A DNA stretch of 48,821 bases from Alphaproteobacteria bacterium. Lineage in GTDB: Bacteria > Pseudomonadota > Alphaproteobacteria > SMXQ01. A program made the translations under genes and the position numbers. Where the stretch lies: assembly GCA_030831315.1 (NCBI GenBank), contig JAURLI010000046.1:1-48821 (forward strand), written 5' to 3'. Shown here piece after piece: positions 29,196 through 37,925 of the stretch (the stretch's first letter is position 1; every line of letters starts with the position of its first letter). Below the pieces are notes generated by a model. The model made no database searches and was not told the DNA's origin. It worked only from the letters and a program-made list of their open reading frames with translations.

Positions 29196-30613
29196 CAGTG
29201 CGCGGCCTCGGTCTGGATGACGCGTGCAAGCTCCGAGGCGTCCGCCATGTCTTCGACGCCCCAGGCCGCGGCGATCACCGCGCCCTTGCGGTCATCGTTC
29301 ATAAGCCCTGCGACACAGGCCGCGACCTTGCCTTCAAGATCGGCGTCGGTCATCGGGTTGTCGGGACCGCCGCGGTACCGCAGGTCGGCCTCCTGCACCA
29401 GCTTCTTGCCGGACTTGGTGATCAGCTCGATGCGCGAACGGATCAGGTCCATGCCCTGGGCCTCGATCGCGGGATCGAGCTTGCAATCGACGCGACGCTG
29501 CATGTCCTGCATGGCGGCGGACTGGACGAATTCGTCGGTGAATTCGGCACGGCCCGCACGGCGCGCGATAACGATCATCGACAGGAGCGCCGCCATCGAG
29601 AACTTCGCCTGCAGGTGATCGGCAGCGATCGGGTAACGAATCGGGTTGAGGATGTTTGAGCCCGCGAAGAAGTCGATGCGCTCCACATCGCCGGGCTTCA
29701 CGTCGTTTGCCGTGACCAGCTTGAGCATGGCATCCATGGACTGGTGCGTCACGATGCCGGACGGATACGGCTTGATCGACACGCCCGGGTCGGCGATGGA
29801 AAACGTCTTGCCGAAGCCCTGGGCGAGCTTTTCCGGATAATGGCCGCCGGCAGTCACCTGCATGAATCCCCAGGGACCGTCGATGGCGGCAGGGTCGGCT
29901 TCGAACCCGCGTGCGGCCAGCAGCGCTGCGGTGACGCCGTTTTCGGCCGCGCGCCCGACATGCAGCGGCTTGGTCATGGTGCCGAAGTTGCAGCGCAGGC
30001 CGGCAGCAAAACTCGCCGCCATGCCGAGGGCATTGAGCAGCGGGCGGCCCGTGAGACCGAGCAGCTTCGCCGCCGCCGAGACGGCGCCGAAGGTGCCGAC
30101 GGTGGCCGACGAATGGAAACCCTTGCGATAGTGATCGGTCAGCATCCATTCGGAAATCTTGCTCTCGACCTCGACCCCGGTGACGAAGGCGTTGACGAAA
30201 TCGCGCCCCGACACCTTGCCGAGCCGCTGGGCCATGACGAGGGAGGCGGCAAGCGGCGGGATGGTCGGATGGGTGAGAAGGCCATAGATGTGACGCGGAT
30301 CACGCGATACCTGGGTGTCGTCCCAGTCATGGGCATGGCCCGCGGTGCCGAGCACGCGCGCGGCAAGGGGTGCCGGCACCCGCGCGGGACCGCGCGTCAG
30401 CACCAGCGCGTCGGGGCGGCCGCCCTGGTCGGTTACCTCGTCGGCGAGAATCTGGACCGAATGCTCCGCCCCGCCTGCGACCATGAGGGCAAGGCCATCA
30501 AGGATGCAGCGCTTTGCAACGCGCCGGGCTTCTTCGGGGATCGACGCGAAACCGGCCTTTTCGATAAAGGCCGCCGCGTCGGCGGTGATGTGGGTGGCTT
30601 CTGCCGCCGCCAT
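29195..30613 (-). CDS. MmgE/PrpD family protein (second of a pair)
   Basis: A 472-residue MmgE/PrpD protein. The ATG at 30613 has GGAG 7 bases upstream and gives MAAAEATHITADAAAFIEKA. The HDWDDTQVSRDPRHIYGLLT segment near 95 is the family active-site region; FHSSATVGTFGAVSAAAKLL near 145 and PLHVGRAAENGVTAALLAAR near 215 correspond to the GYHP and KRMHAG regions of the downstream paralogue. The pair is divergent rather than a recent duplication. It is likely a dehydratase, decarboxylase or epimerase acting on a small polycarboxylate; the neighbouring TctC-like protein and MFS carrier would supply the substrate. Confidence 0.9.
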   Translation of the reverse strand: MAAAEATHITADAAAFIEKAGFASIPEEARRVAKRCILDGLALMVAGGAEHSVQILADEVTDQGGRPDALVLTRGPARVPAPLAARVLGTAGHAHDWDDTQVSRDPRHIYGLLTHPTIPPLAASLVMAQRLGKVSGRDFVNAFVTGVEVESKISEWMLTDHYRKGFHSSATVGTFGAVSAAAKLLGLTGRPLLNALGMAASFAAGLRCNFGTMTKPLHVGRAAENGVTAALLAARGFEADPAAIDGPWGFMQVTAGGHYPEKLAQGFGKTFSIADPGVSIKPYPSGIVTHQSMDAMLKLVTANDVKPGDVERIDFFAGSNILNPIRYPIAADHLQAKFSMAALLSMIVIARRAGRAEFTDEFVQSAAMQDMQRRVDCKLDPAIEAQGMDLIRSRIELITKSGKKLVQEADLRYRGGPDNPMTDADLEGKVAACVAGLMNDDRKGAVIAAAWGVEDMADASELARVIQTEAAH

Positions 30614-30751
30614 TGAGGTCTCCATTTCGGGCTGCTGATCTGTTCGCGCCAAACAACCAAAGGGCGGGCCGCAGCGCAACTGAAAAAGTCGGGGACCGGT
30701 CCGTCGCTATTTGCAGGCGAGCCGCGATGCCTGCACGGCCATGGCGGATGG

Positions 30752-31930
30752 CTAGGCGATCTCGCAGAGCATTCCGGTACGCAGACCCGCCAGAGGTTCT
30801 TCGCTCCGAGACGCGGCCCCGGCGATCGTCACCTCGGTCAGTTCAGCATCGGCGCTGAGATCATGGATTTTACCGTCGAGGCCGAGATAGCGCAGGCGCC
30901 TGCCGCCGTCTTCGACCTCGGTCAGTTTGCCGCGCGTCTGCATTTCCGCGGGCGCCCCCGCCAGAACCGGCGCAACCCGCGCCGCCGCGTCCCACCACTG
31001 GCGCACGATGGGCAAAAGCTGGTCATGGGCAAGGCCGGCCGTATCGGGCGAGAGGTCGAGTTCTTCGAGGGCCTCCAGATAATCCTTATCGGCACGGGCA
31101 GCGTCGAGGGTGCGGCGCAACCGGTCGTGGCGCTCCGGGAAACTGTTGCGCAGTCCGGCATGCACCGTGATCGTGGCATACCCTCCCGCCGGCGCAGCGG
31201 GAACTCCCATCAGGGTGGAAAAAGTGACGACGTGACTGGCCGTCGCCGCATCGAGAACGCCGGCATGAGCCAATATGCGCAACGACCGCCGATGCTCCCG
31301 CAAAAGAGACATGCGGCCCAAGGCAAGGCGCACGGTCCCGCGCGAGGCAACACTGAAAAGCCCCTCGCCGCCGCCTGCGGGCGTCACGGCGAAACGCAGT
31401 CCAGCAGCCCGGGCGGCATCCTGCAGCACGATATTCTCGATCGAATCCCATGCACTGACGGCAACCGGATAGGGTTGACTGCGCGCCGCCGCCTGAACCT
31501 CTCCGAAATCGTCGAGGCCGCTCGACCGCGATGTAAACACAACAGCGGGATCGACAGCAAAAATGCCGATGTGTTCGAGACTGCGGGCCCATAACCAGTC
31601 GGGACGCGCGCGCGCGTAAGTGATCGCCAGGGCGCCGAGATCCCCCGCCACCACAAAACGGCCATCGCGCGGCTTGAGCATGAGTTCGCCCGCAGCGCGC
31701 AGCATGCTGGCCCGCCCGCGCGGCACGACCACGACGGGAACACCCAGATGCTTTTGCCAGGCAGCACCGAGCGCCATCGCGGCGCGGCCGAAACTGCCCG
31801 ACGGCGCATGTCCCGAATAAACGGTGATCTTGTCGGGCCGCCAATCCTCCGCGCGCGCAACACCGGACGCCAACGCCGGGAGCATCGCGGTCAGGCATGC
31901 AACGAGGATGCGGCAGGAAACAAAATTCAT
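30752..31930 (-). CDS. TctC-like periplasmic substrate-binding protein (divergent)
   Basis: A 392-residue exported protein. The chosen start gives a clear signal peptide (MNFVSCRILVACLTAMLPAL, cleavage near ARAED). The mature part begins DKITVYSGHAPSGSFGRAA and has the two-lobed periplasmic-binding layout of TctC/Bug proteins, though the usual GGxxD motif is replaced by GHAPSGSFG. A C-terminal extension of roughly 60 residues (LTEVEDGGRRLRYLGLDGKI onward) adds a small beta-rich unit not usual for TctC. No TctA/TctB membrane genes are in the window. It starts 32 bases after the MFS gene and precedes the PrpD pair on the same strand. Confidence 0.7.
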   Translation of the reverse strand: MNFVSCRILVACLTAMLPALASGVARAEDWRPDKITVYSGHAPSGSFGRAAMALGAAWQKHLGVPVVVVPRGRASMLRAAGELMLKPRDGRFVVAGDLGALAITYARARPDWLWARSLEHIGIFAVDPAVVFTSRSSGLDDFGEVQAAARSQPYPVAVSAWDSIENIVLQDAARAAGLRFAVTPAGGGEGLFSVASRGTVRLALGRMSLLREHRRSLRILAHAGVLDAATASHVVTFSTLMGVPAAPAGGYATITVHAGLRNSFPERHDRLRRTLDAARADKDYLEALEELDLSPDTAGLAHDQLLPIVRQWWDAAARVAPVLAGAPAEMQTRGKLTEVEDGGRRLRYLGLDGKIHDLSADAELTEVTIAGAASRSEEPLAGLRTGMLCEIA

Positions 31931-31962
31931 GAGAGCGTTCTCAGCATGGCAGCCGCCGCCTG

Positions 31963-33237
31963 TCAATCTAGCGCGCGGCGGCGCGCGGCTTCCGACGGGC
32001 TTTCCTCTATCTCTTTTTCAAGCTCCGCCGCCATATCCCTTTGGCGCGTCGTCGCCCATGCCCACAGCAGCAGACAGAGGACAGCGCCGGCACCGACCGT
32101 CATGGGAAGACCGAAAAATTCCGACAGCCAGCCCATGACCAGTGCGCCGAGAGCCGGGCCGCCACGCCCGACGACGCCATAAATGCCCATGACGCGCCCG
32201 CGCATTTCCGGCACCACCGAGGTCTGCAGCATGGTCTGGATGGCGACCCCCTGAATGACGAAGCCGATGCCGGTCAGAAACATGATCGGCAGGGCCACCC
32301 AGTAGACATGCACGGTGGTGAAGATCAGCAGTGAAAGCGCCAGCAGCAGAAGGCTCGCCACGAGCAGGCGCGTGAAGCCGGCGACGCCGCCGCGCCCGGC
32401 CAGGTAATAGCCGCCGATCATGGCGCCGATGCCATGCAGGGCCAGCATCGTCGAATAGGCATCGACGCCGCGCCCGAAGACCTTGTCCGCAAAACCGGGC
32501 AGAAGATCGATGAATGGCCGCACGAAGATGCTGTCGAGCAACATGACGATCAGCAGGAACAGGATGCCGCTCTGCCCCAGCGCATAGCGCACGCCATCGA
32601 CCGAATCGCGCCACAGGCCGGTCTTCTTCTTACCCTCGATGGTCGTCGGCGGAATCTTGATCATCAGCAGGATGACGACGAAGGCCAAGTAGGTGAAGGC
32701 GTTATAAGTGAAAGCCCAGCCCGCGCCGCCCAGCGCCGTCAGCGCGCCGCCCAGCGCCGGGCCGACGAAACGCGATGAATTGAAGATCATCGAATTGATG
32801 GCGATCGCCGAGGACAGATGCTCGCGCCCAATGATGTAATAGACCGTCGTCATGCGCGCAGGCCTGTTGAAGGCGACAAGAACGCCGCGCACCAGCGCAA
32901 AGAACAACAGCCACCACACCGTGACGATGCCCGTGAACACCGTCGCCGCCAGCGCCGCGACCTGGATGAACTGGAGAACCTGTGACCAGCGCAGAAGCCG
33001 CATCGAATCGGTGCGGTCCACCAGCGCGCCCGCCATCAGACCGATGACGAAGGTCGGGAACATGTCGGCGAAGGCGATCACGCCGAGCCACCCGGCAGAA
33101 CCGGTCAACTCCCACGTCAGCCAGCCCATTGCCACCCGCTGCACCCAGTTCCCGGAGGTCGAGAACAGGTTGCCGATGACGTAGAGCCGGTAATTACGGT
33201 TGGCGAAGGTCTGGCGGATGACCTGAAAACCGCTCAT
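31963..33237 (-). CDS. Major facilitator superfamily transporter
   Basis: A 424-residue inner-membrane protein with about twelve hydrophobic segments. It starts MSGFQVIRQTFANRNYRLYV, and NWVQRVAMGWLTWELTGSAG near 30 resembles the EntS/MFS_3-type exporters and uptake carriers. GALVDRTDSMRLLRWSQ near 70 is the loop 2-3 motif. The C-terminus is a charged tail (ELEKEIEESPSEAARRRALD). It lies 39 bases downstream of the ornithine-cyclodeaminase-like gene and could move the substrate or product of that run. The direction of transport is unknown. Confidence 0.9.
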   Translation of the reverse strand: MSGFQVIRQTFANRNYRLYVIGNLFSTSGNWVQRVAMGWLTWELTGSAGWLGVIAFADMFPTFVIGLMAGALVDRTDSMRLLRWSQVLQFIQVAALAATVFTGIVTVWWLLFFALVRGVLVAFNRPARMTTVYYIIGREHLSSAIAINSMIFNSSRFVGPALGGALTALGGAGWAFTYNAFTYLAFVVILLMIKIPPTTIEGKKKTGLWRDSVDGVRYALGQSGILFLLIVMLLDSIFVRPFIDLLPGFADKVFGRGVDAYSTMLALHGIGAMIGGYYLAGRGGVAGFTRLLVASLLLLALSLLIFTTVHVYWVALPIMFLTGIGFVIQGVAIQTMLQTSVVPEMRGRVMGIYGVVGRGGPALGALVMGWLSEFFGLPMTVGAGAVLCLLLWAWATTRQRDMAAELEKEIEESPSEAARRRALD

Positions 33238-33276
33238 TCGGCGGGACTCCGGGTTGGCCTCAAGATGGCGGGCCGA

Positions 33277-34374
33277 TCAGGGCGAGGGCCGGAATCCGGC
33301 CGCATAGAGCGCGCCGAGATCGGTGCCGAGCCATTCCGTCGGGATCTGGCGGTTGGTGCCTTCCGCCATCACGCGGTCGTAAACGACGCGGCCGGCGGCC
33401 GCGAACTGGATAGCCAGGCCGGAATTGTTCTTGAAGTAGACGATGCCTTCGCCGCCCGAACGCACATCGGCCTTGCCGGCGACGACGTCGCCCAGTTCGA
33501 CGATCTGGTCGCGGGAAACGACGCCCGCGTCCATCAGGTCGAGCAGCTCGCGCTGGTCGTTGTCGATGACGCTTTCCCAGTCATTGACGACGATGTTGCG
33601 CGCCTTGCGATAAGTCGCCTCGTCCACCTCGGTGCGTGTGCGGTTTGTCGAATCCGAATTGGCGATGGAGACGACGAGCTGGCCGTCAACGAGCCAGTCG
33701 CCGTCGAACACCGGCTTCATCGCCGTGGTGCAACAGACGATGACATCGGCACCCTTCACCGCCGCCTCGGGCGAGGCCGCATCGATGATCTCGATCTTGC
33801 CGCCTGTTTCCTTGCGCTTGCGCGCGACGAAATCGGCGCGGTGCTCGGCCGACGGGCTGTAGACGACGATGCGTTCGAAATCTCGCACGCAGTTGAGCGC
33901 ATCAAAGGCTGAACCCGCCTGCTTGCCGGTGCCGAACAGGCCGAGCGTCTTGACCCCCGCGGGCGCGATCTTGTCGACGGCGAGCGCCGTGGTGGCGCCC
34001 ACGCGCATGCCGGAAAGATGGAACTCGTGCATCAGGGCGAGCGGCTCCGCCGTTTCGATATCGAACAGGATGACGATGCCCCAGCAGAAGGGGCGCGGGT
34101 TTTCGTAAAGCCGCCGGTCATTGGTGGGCGACGGCGGCTTGATGATCTGCGAGCCGGCACGCACGCAGGCGAGTCCCGCCGAGGGCACCGCGCCGACATG
34201 GACATTGGCGAAGTATTTGCGCTCGGGGTCGGGGTGGCGGGCCTGGTAGCGCGCACGCGGCAGGTTGACGGCATCGCCCGCGGCGAAATCACGAAACGCG
34301 GTGTCCATGGCGCCGATGCAGTCGGCCATCGACAGGTGCCGGGCAACGTCGTCGTCGGTGATGATCACGGTCAT
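33277..34374 (-). CDS. Ornithine cyclodeaminase / mu-crystallin family protein
   Basis: A 365-residue NAD(P)-binding protein. MTVIITDDDVARHLSMADCI starts the dimerisation part, and GLFGTGKQAGSAFDALN near 150 is the Rossmann nucleotide-binding loop of the family. ADVIVCCTTAMKPVFDGDWL near 215 and ELGDVVAGKADVRSGGEGIV near 300 are also typical. Members include ornithine cyclodeaminase, alanine dehydrogenase, ketimine reductases and tauropine-type enzymes, so the exact substrate is open. It heads the seven-gene minus-strand catabolic run. The upstream gap holds a long hairpin at 34484-34516. Confidence 0.9.
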   Translation of the reverse strand: MTVIITDDDVARHLSMADCIGAMDTAFRDFAAGDAVNLPRARYQARHPDPERKYFANVHVGAVPSAGLACVRAGSQIIKPPSPTNDRRLYENPRPFCWGIVILFDIETAEPLALMHEFHLSGMRVGATTALAVDKIAPAGVKTLGLFGTGKQAGSAFDALNCVRDFERIVVYSPSAEHRADFVARKRKETGGKIEIIDAASPEAAVKGADVIVCCTTAMKPVFDGDWLVDGQLVVSIANSDSTNRTRTEVDEATYRKARNIVVNDWESVIDNDQRELLDLMDAGVVSRDQIVELGDVVAGKADVRSGGEGIVYFKNNSGLAIQFAAAGRVVYDRVMAEGTNRQIPTEWLGTDLGALYAAGFRPSP

Positions 34375-34483
34375 GGTTCAGGCTCCCTTGCGGCGATGAC
34401 TGGCGCCGGCCCCCGCCAAGGCCAATTAAGGCACCGGCTTTACAGAATAAAGTTGACAACTACCCCGATATATTGTGCGCTTT

Positions 34484-34516
34484 CCCCTTGGAACCACTAT
34501 TCGTGGGTCCAAGGGG
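34484..34516. other. Long hairpin in the intergenic region before a small membrane-protein gene
   Basis: CCCCTTGGAACCAC (34484-34497) and GTGGGTCCAAGGGG (34503-34516) pair over 14 positions with one mismatch around a TATTC loop. It lies about 95 bases upstream of the small plus-strand gene at 34612 and about 110 upstream of the minus-strand cyclodeaminase-like gene. No T-run follows on either strand, so it looks more like a leader structure or protein-binding site than a terminator. A TTGACA hexamer lies at 34453. Confidence 0.5.
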
Positions 34517-34611
34517 TGGTCCTTCAAAGTCATCTTCCACCTGCAGGCCGTCACGGGCCACCCGGAACACGATCAGGCGGCCGGGGGAGGATACACGAAG
34601 GAGGGGGATGC

Positions 34612-34845
34612 ATGACATTCCTTGACAAAGTGAAGGGTTGGCTCGGCCAGATCGTCGAAGTCGGCCTCATGTTGATCGCCCTTGGCATAGTGGTTCAGGT
34701 TCTGATCGGCCCCAAGGTCGCCTTCATCGGCGATGTGGTGGCCAATCTCCTGGCCCTGATCAAGGCTCTCGGTGACAACGGACTCGTCGGGCTGATCGCC
34801 ATCGCGATCATCCTCTGGCTGTTTGCCAAGAGAAGCCCTGGCTGA
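34612..34845 (+). CDS. Small two-helix membrane protein, unknown function
   Basis: A 77-residue protein starting MTFLDKVKGWLGQIVEVGLM with GAAGGAGGGGG directly upstream, a strong ribosome-binding site. Two hydrophobic helices are visible, about 14-34 (LMLIALGIVVQVLIG) and 55-72 (LVGLIAIAIILWLFAK), with a basic C-terminal end. It stands alone, with its own upstream region and a terminator at 34884, so it is probably transcribed as a single gene. I do not recognise the family. Confidence 0.8.
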   Translation: MTFLDKVKGWLGQIVEVGLMLIALGIVVQVLIGPKVAFIGDVVANLLALIKALGDNGLVGLIAIAIILWLFAKRSPG

Positions 34846-34883
34846 TTGTTTCCTTCGTAACCTGCAGGTAGCACGCTTGAGTG

Positions 34884-34906
34884 AGGGCCGGGGCGATCCC
34901 GGCCCT
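34884..34906 (+). terminator. Terminator after the small membrane-protein gene
   Basis: AGGGCCGGG-GCGAT-CCCGGCCCT forms a stem of at least 8 GC-rich pairs and is followed by TTCCTCGTT. It lies about 40 bases after the small plus-strand gene and just beyond the stop of the converging AMDase-like gene, so it may serve both. Confidence 0.65.
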
Positions 34907-34919
34907 TCCTCGTTGGGCA

Positions 34920-35645
34920 TCAGAAATCGCGCAGCAGGCGCCCGTAACCCTCGATCCGGTCATTGACGCCGCAGCGGCGCAGGGTCTGCCAGACGATCGA
35001 CTGCAACGGCTGGATGACGGTGACGCCAAGTTCCTTTTCCAGCGTGTCGATGGCGCCGATCATCGCGTAATGCGGGCACGAATAGTAGATCGTGTCGATG
35101 TCGGGATACTTGCGCTTCAGTTCGCGGCCGAGCTCGACGGCCTTTTCCTCGGGCACCATGCCGAGCTCGACGAACTTGGCGTAATGGCGGGTGCAGCCCG
35201 CGGCCTCGAGGCCGAACTCGCGGATATATTCCAGATGACGCTCGTCGTGGGATTCGTCATACGGATGCACCACGCCCGCCTTCCTGCCGCCCAGAACCTT
35301 GAACGCCTCGCGCTGGGCCGAAAACGACGTGGTGATGGGAATGCCGACTTCCTTTTCGGTTTCGGCGATCAGCTCGTCGACGTTGGAAAAACCGCGGCTG
35401 ACGTTGATCGGCAGCCCGCCGAAGCACAGGATATCGACCTTGGCCCGCGCCATGACATGGGCGGCCCGCAGGGAGGCTTCATAGGAACGGTCCACTTCCT
35501 CGCTGTTGCGCTCGACCAGCGGCAGGGTATGCACCACCAGCGTCACCCCATCGGGCACGATCTTGTAAAATTCGTACGGGAAAACCTCGGTCGCCGAGGG
35601 CGGCGAGGTATAGCCGATTCGCGCGCGATGGCCGTACATGGGCAT
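34920..35645 (-). CDS. AMDase/maleate isomerase-family protein, paralogue A (Cys form)
   Basis: A 241-residue member of the Asp/Glu racemase superfamily, closest to the arylmalonate decarboxylase / maleate cis-trans isomerase branch. It starts MPMYGHRARIGYTSPP, with AGGAGG upstream. The first active-site loop is LCFGGLPINVS (Gly rather than the racemase Cys); the second is YYSCPHYAMIGAI with Cys190, matching the single catalytic cysteine of arylmalonate decarboxylase. It ends GYGRLLRDF, as AMDase ends GYGRLF. It follows the frameshifted hydrolase by 26 bases. Reaction unknown: decarboxylation, racemisation or cis-trans isomerisation of a small dicarboxylate are all possible. Confidence 0.87.
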   Translation of the reverse strand: MPMYGHRARIGYTSPPSATEVFPYEFYKIVPDGVTLVVHTLPLVERNSEEVDRSYEASLRAAHVMARAKVDILCFGGLPINVSRGFSNVDELIAETEKEVGIPITTSFSAQREAFKVLGGRKAGVVHPYDESHDERHLEYIREFGLEAAGCTRHYAKFVELGMVPEEKAVELGRELKRKYPDIDTIYYSCPHYAMIGAIDTLEKELGVTVIQPLQSIVWQTLRRCGVNDRIEGYGRLLRDF

Positions 35646-35671
35646 GGGGTCCTCCTTCGTTTTGTCTTTTT

Positions 35672-36462
35672 TCAGTTGGGCTCGGGCATCAAACCATGAT
35701 CGCGCAGGAATTCGATCACCAGCGCATCGAACCCGGCCGGGTCCTCCATCATGCAGGCATGGCCCGCGCCCGCAAGAATGCGATGGCGCGCGCCGGGAAT
35801 GAGGGCGGCGGTTTCCTCGCCGCGGGGGCGTGCGCCGTCGAACTCGCCGTTGATGAGAAGCGTCGGCGGCTTGTAGGTGGCAAGATAAGGGCGCGCGTCA
35901 CCCGCCGACAGAGCCCGGAACACCGCGGCAATGCCCGCCGGATCGTTGAGCGGATCGCGTTCGGAAAACATGTCGTGCAGGTAGGCGCCGATGGGCGTGT
36001 CGCCGAAACCTTCGCGGTTGCCGAAGCGCATGTGTTCGCGCCGGTAGGGCGAGAACGGCTGGGACAGGTAGCCCTCGATCCGGTGCTCAAACGGCTGCGG
36101 GCCGGAATTGCCGCCGACCTGGATGACGGCGGAGAACTTTTCCGGCGCCATGCCGCCGAGCAGCAGGGCAAGCTTCGATCCGATCGAGCAGCCCATGACC
36201 ACGGCGCGGTCCACCCCCTCGTCCCCCATGACGCCGAGGACGTCTTGGGCCATGTCTTCGAAACTGTAGGGCGTCGTCACCTTGGCGGAGCGGCGAAGCC
36301 GCGCAGATCGACCGAAATCACCCGAAAAAACGTGGAAAACCGGGCCTGCTGGTAGAGCCACAGGCTGTGGTCGAAGGGAATGGCATGGATCAGGACCATC
36401 GCCGGCCCGCGGCCCGCGACTTCGTAATAGATATCGACGCCGTTGGCGCGGCTGACGGGCAT
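35672..36462 (-). pseudogene. Alpha/beta hydrolase with a single-base frameshift
   Basis: The N-terminal part (start 36462, GGGAGGG upstream) reads MPVSRANGVDIYYEVAGRGP, with oxyanion-side AMVLIHAIPFDH and ISVDLRGF, then runs into a stop at 36277. The rest lies in another frame from about 36294 on: GRSAKVTTPYSFEDMAQ, nucleophile Ser in GCSIGS, acid in LLINGEFDG and histidine in LAGAGHACM. Adding one base near 36293/36294 turns TTCGCCGCTCC into TTCGGCCGCTCC and restores the expected DLRGFGRSAKV. The intact protein would be about 263 residues. The rest is well preserved, so the lesion is recent or a sequencing error. It precedes paralogue A on the same strand. Confidence 0.8.
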
Positions 36463-36614
36463 GGCTTCCCTCCCCGGTTCCACCCTTTTGGCCCCGCGCA
36501 GCAATCCGCGTGACAGGGTGTTTCCTTTCCGATTAGCCTTGTTGGCAGGAAACGGCAAGCCCAAGCTTGCCGGTCCCAATAAGAACGACACGACACCTTA
36601 CAGGGAGAACCAAG

Positions 36615-37727
36615 ATGGCACCGGGCAAATTGTTCTGGCTGCTTGCCTGCGCCGTGGCGCTGGCCGGAGCGGGCGCGGGCGGCGCGAAGGCCGACGCGGT
36701 CAGCGATTTCTACAAGGGCAAGCGTTTCAGCTTCATCATCGCGAGCGACGCGGGCGGCGGCTACGACACCTATGGGCGCGTCCTGATGCGCCACTACAAC
36801 CGCCACCTGCCGGGCTCGCCCAACGTCGTTTCCAAGAACATGCCGGGCGCCAGCGGGTTGCGCGCCGGTGCCTATCTCTACAACACGGCGCCGCGCGACG
36901 GCACGGAGATGGGCATTCTCTACAACACCAATCTTCTCGAGCCGCTGTTCGGCAACAAGAAGGCCCATTACGACCCGATGAAGATGAACTGGGTCGGCTC
37001 GATGGGGAAACTGCAGAACATCTGCGTGACCTGGCAGACGAGCCCGGTCAAGACCTTTGAGCAGCTCAAGGGCGAAAAGCAGTTCACCGTCGCGGCCACC
37101 GGCGTCACCGGCAATTCGGCCCAGATGCCCTACCTGTTCAACGCGCTGCTCGGCACCGACATCAAGGTGATCGCGGGCTATTCGACCTCCGGCCAGCGCC
37201 TTGCGCTGGAACGCGGCGAGGTGCAGGGCATCTGCGGGCTGGGCTATTCGACGCTCACCGCGTCCAACCCCGAATGGTTCGAAAAGAAGAAGATCAACAT
37301 CCTGATCCAGGTCGGCCTGTTCAAGGCCGACGCCATGCCGAGCGTGCCGATGGCGCTCGATTACATCAAGGACGACAAGAGCCGCAGGGTGATGGAGCTG
37401 CTGCTGATCCGCCAGGAATGGGGACGGCCCATCGGTGCCCCGCCGGCGGTCCCCGCCGACCGCATACAGGCGCTGCGCACGGCGTTTGATGCGACGCTGA
37501 AGGACCCGAAGTTTCTTTCCGAAGCCAAGCGCGTGAAGCTGGAACTGGAACCTCTGACCGGGCAGCAGATGCATGACCTGCTCGCCAAGGCCTATGGCTA
37601 TCCCGCCGAGATCATCGCCGCGGCGGGCCGTCTCGTCACCGGCAAGGTCAGCTTCGACGACTGCGCGAAATTCGCGAAAGATTCGAAACAATGCGCGAAG
37701 AAGAAGAAAAAGAAGAAATCAAGCTGA
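36615..37727 (+). CDS. TctC-type periplasmic binding protein 1, CX9C and poly-Lys tail
   Basis: A 370-residue exported protein (MAPGKLFWLLACAVALAGAG, cleavage after AKADA) with GGGAGAACC upstream. FSFIIASDAGGGYDTYGRV and NMPGASGLRAGAYLYNTAP are the TctC/Bug-family substrate-binding motifs; IAGYSTSGQRLALERGEVQG and GICGLGYSTL follow. The family feeds tripartite tricarboxylate transporters, but no TctA or TctB is present here. After the fold comes Cys350-X9-Cys360 and a run of seven lysines to the C-terminus. A strong terminator follows, then a paralogue with the same tail. It is divergent from the hydrolase gene. Confidence 0.88.
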   Translation: MAPGKLFWLLACAVALAGAGAGGAKADAVSDFYKGKRFSFIIASDAGGGYDTYGRVLMRHYNRHLPGSPNVVSKNMPGASGLRAGAYLYNTAPRDGTEMGILYNTNLLEPLFGNKKAHYDPMKMNWVGSMGKLQNICVTWQTSPVKTFEQLKGEKQFTVAATGVTGNSAQMPYLFNALLGTDIKVIAGYSTSGQRLALERGEVQGICGLGYSTLTASNPEWFEKKKINILIQVGLFKADAMPSVPMALDYIKDDKSRRVMELLLIRQEWGRPIGAPPAVPADRIQALRTAFDATLKDPKFLSEAKRVKLELEPLTGQQMHDLLAKAYGYPAEIIAAAGRLVTGKVSFDDCAKFAKDSKQCAKKKKKKKSS

Positions 37728-37743
37728 GCGCATGGCGCCATCG

Positions 37744-37779
37744 AAACCCCCGGGGCGATCCCCCGGGGGTTTTTCTTTT
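37744..37779 (+). terminator. Rho-independent terminator after binding protein 1
   Basis: AAACCCCCGGGG-CGATC-CCCCGGGGGTTT is a perfect hairpin of about 12 pairs followed by TTTTTCTTTT. It lies 16 bases after the stop. The same stem sequence recurs after binding protein 2 at 39057. Confidence 0.92.
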
Positions 37780-37925
37780 CATATCCGACTGATTTCGCGC
37801 ACGTTTTCCTAACGGGTGGAACCACCCGCCGGGATCGTCTACGATTTTTCCGATAGCGGCGCAAAAACAAAAGCATCGCCTCAAATCTCGATAACAACGT
37901 AACAACAAAAGGGAGACACCGCGTC

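Noticed and set aside
28053-29618. A 521-residue plus-strand open frame opposite the PrpD genes
   Set aside because: Antisense shadow of two recognised genes; composition typical of a shadow frame.
34453-34474. TTGACA at 34453 with TATATT at 34469 as a promoter for the small membrane protein
   Set aside because: The spacing is only 10 bases, far below the 16-18 needed, so I do not call it a promoter.
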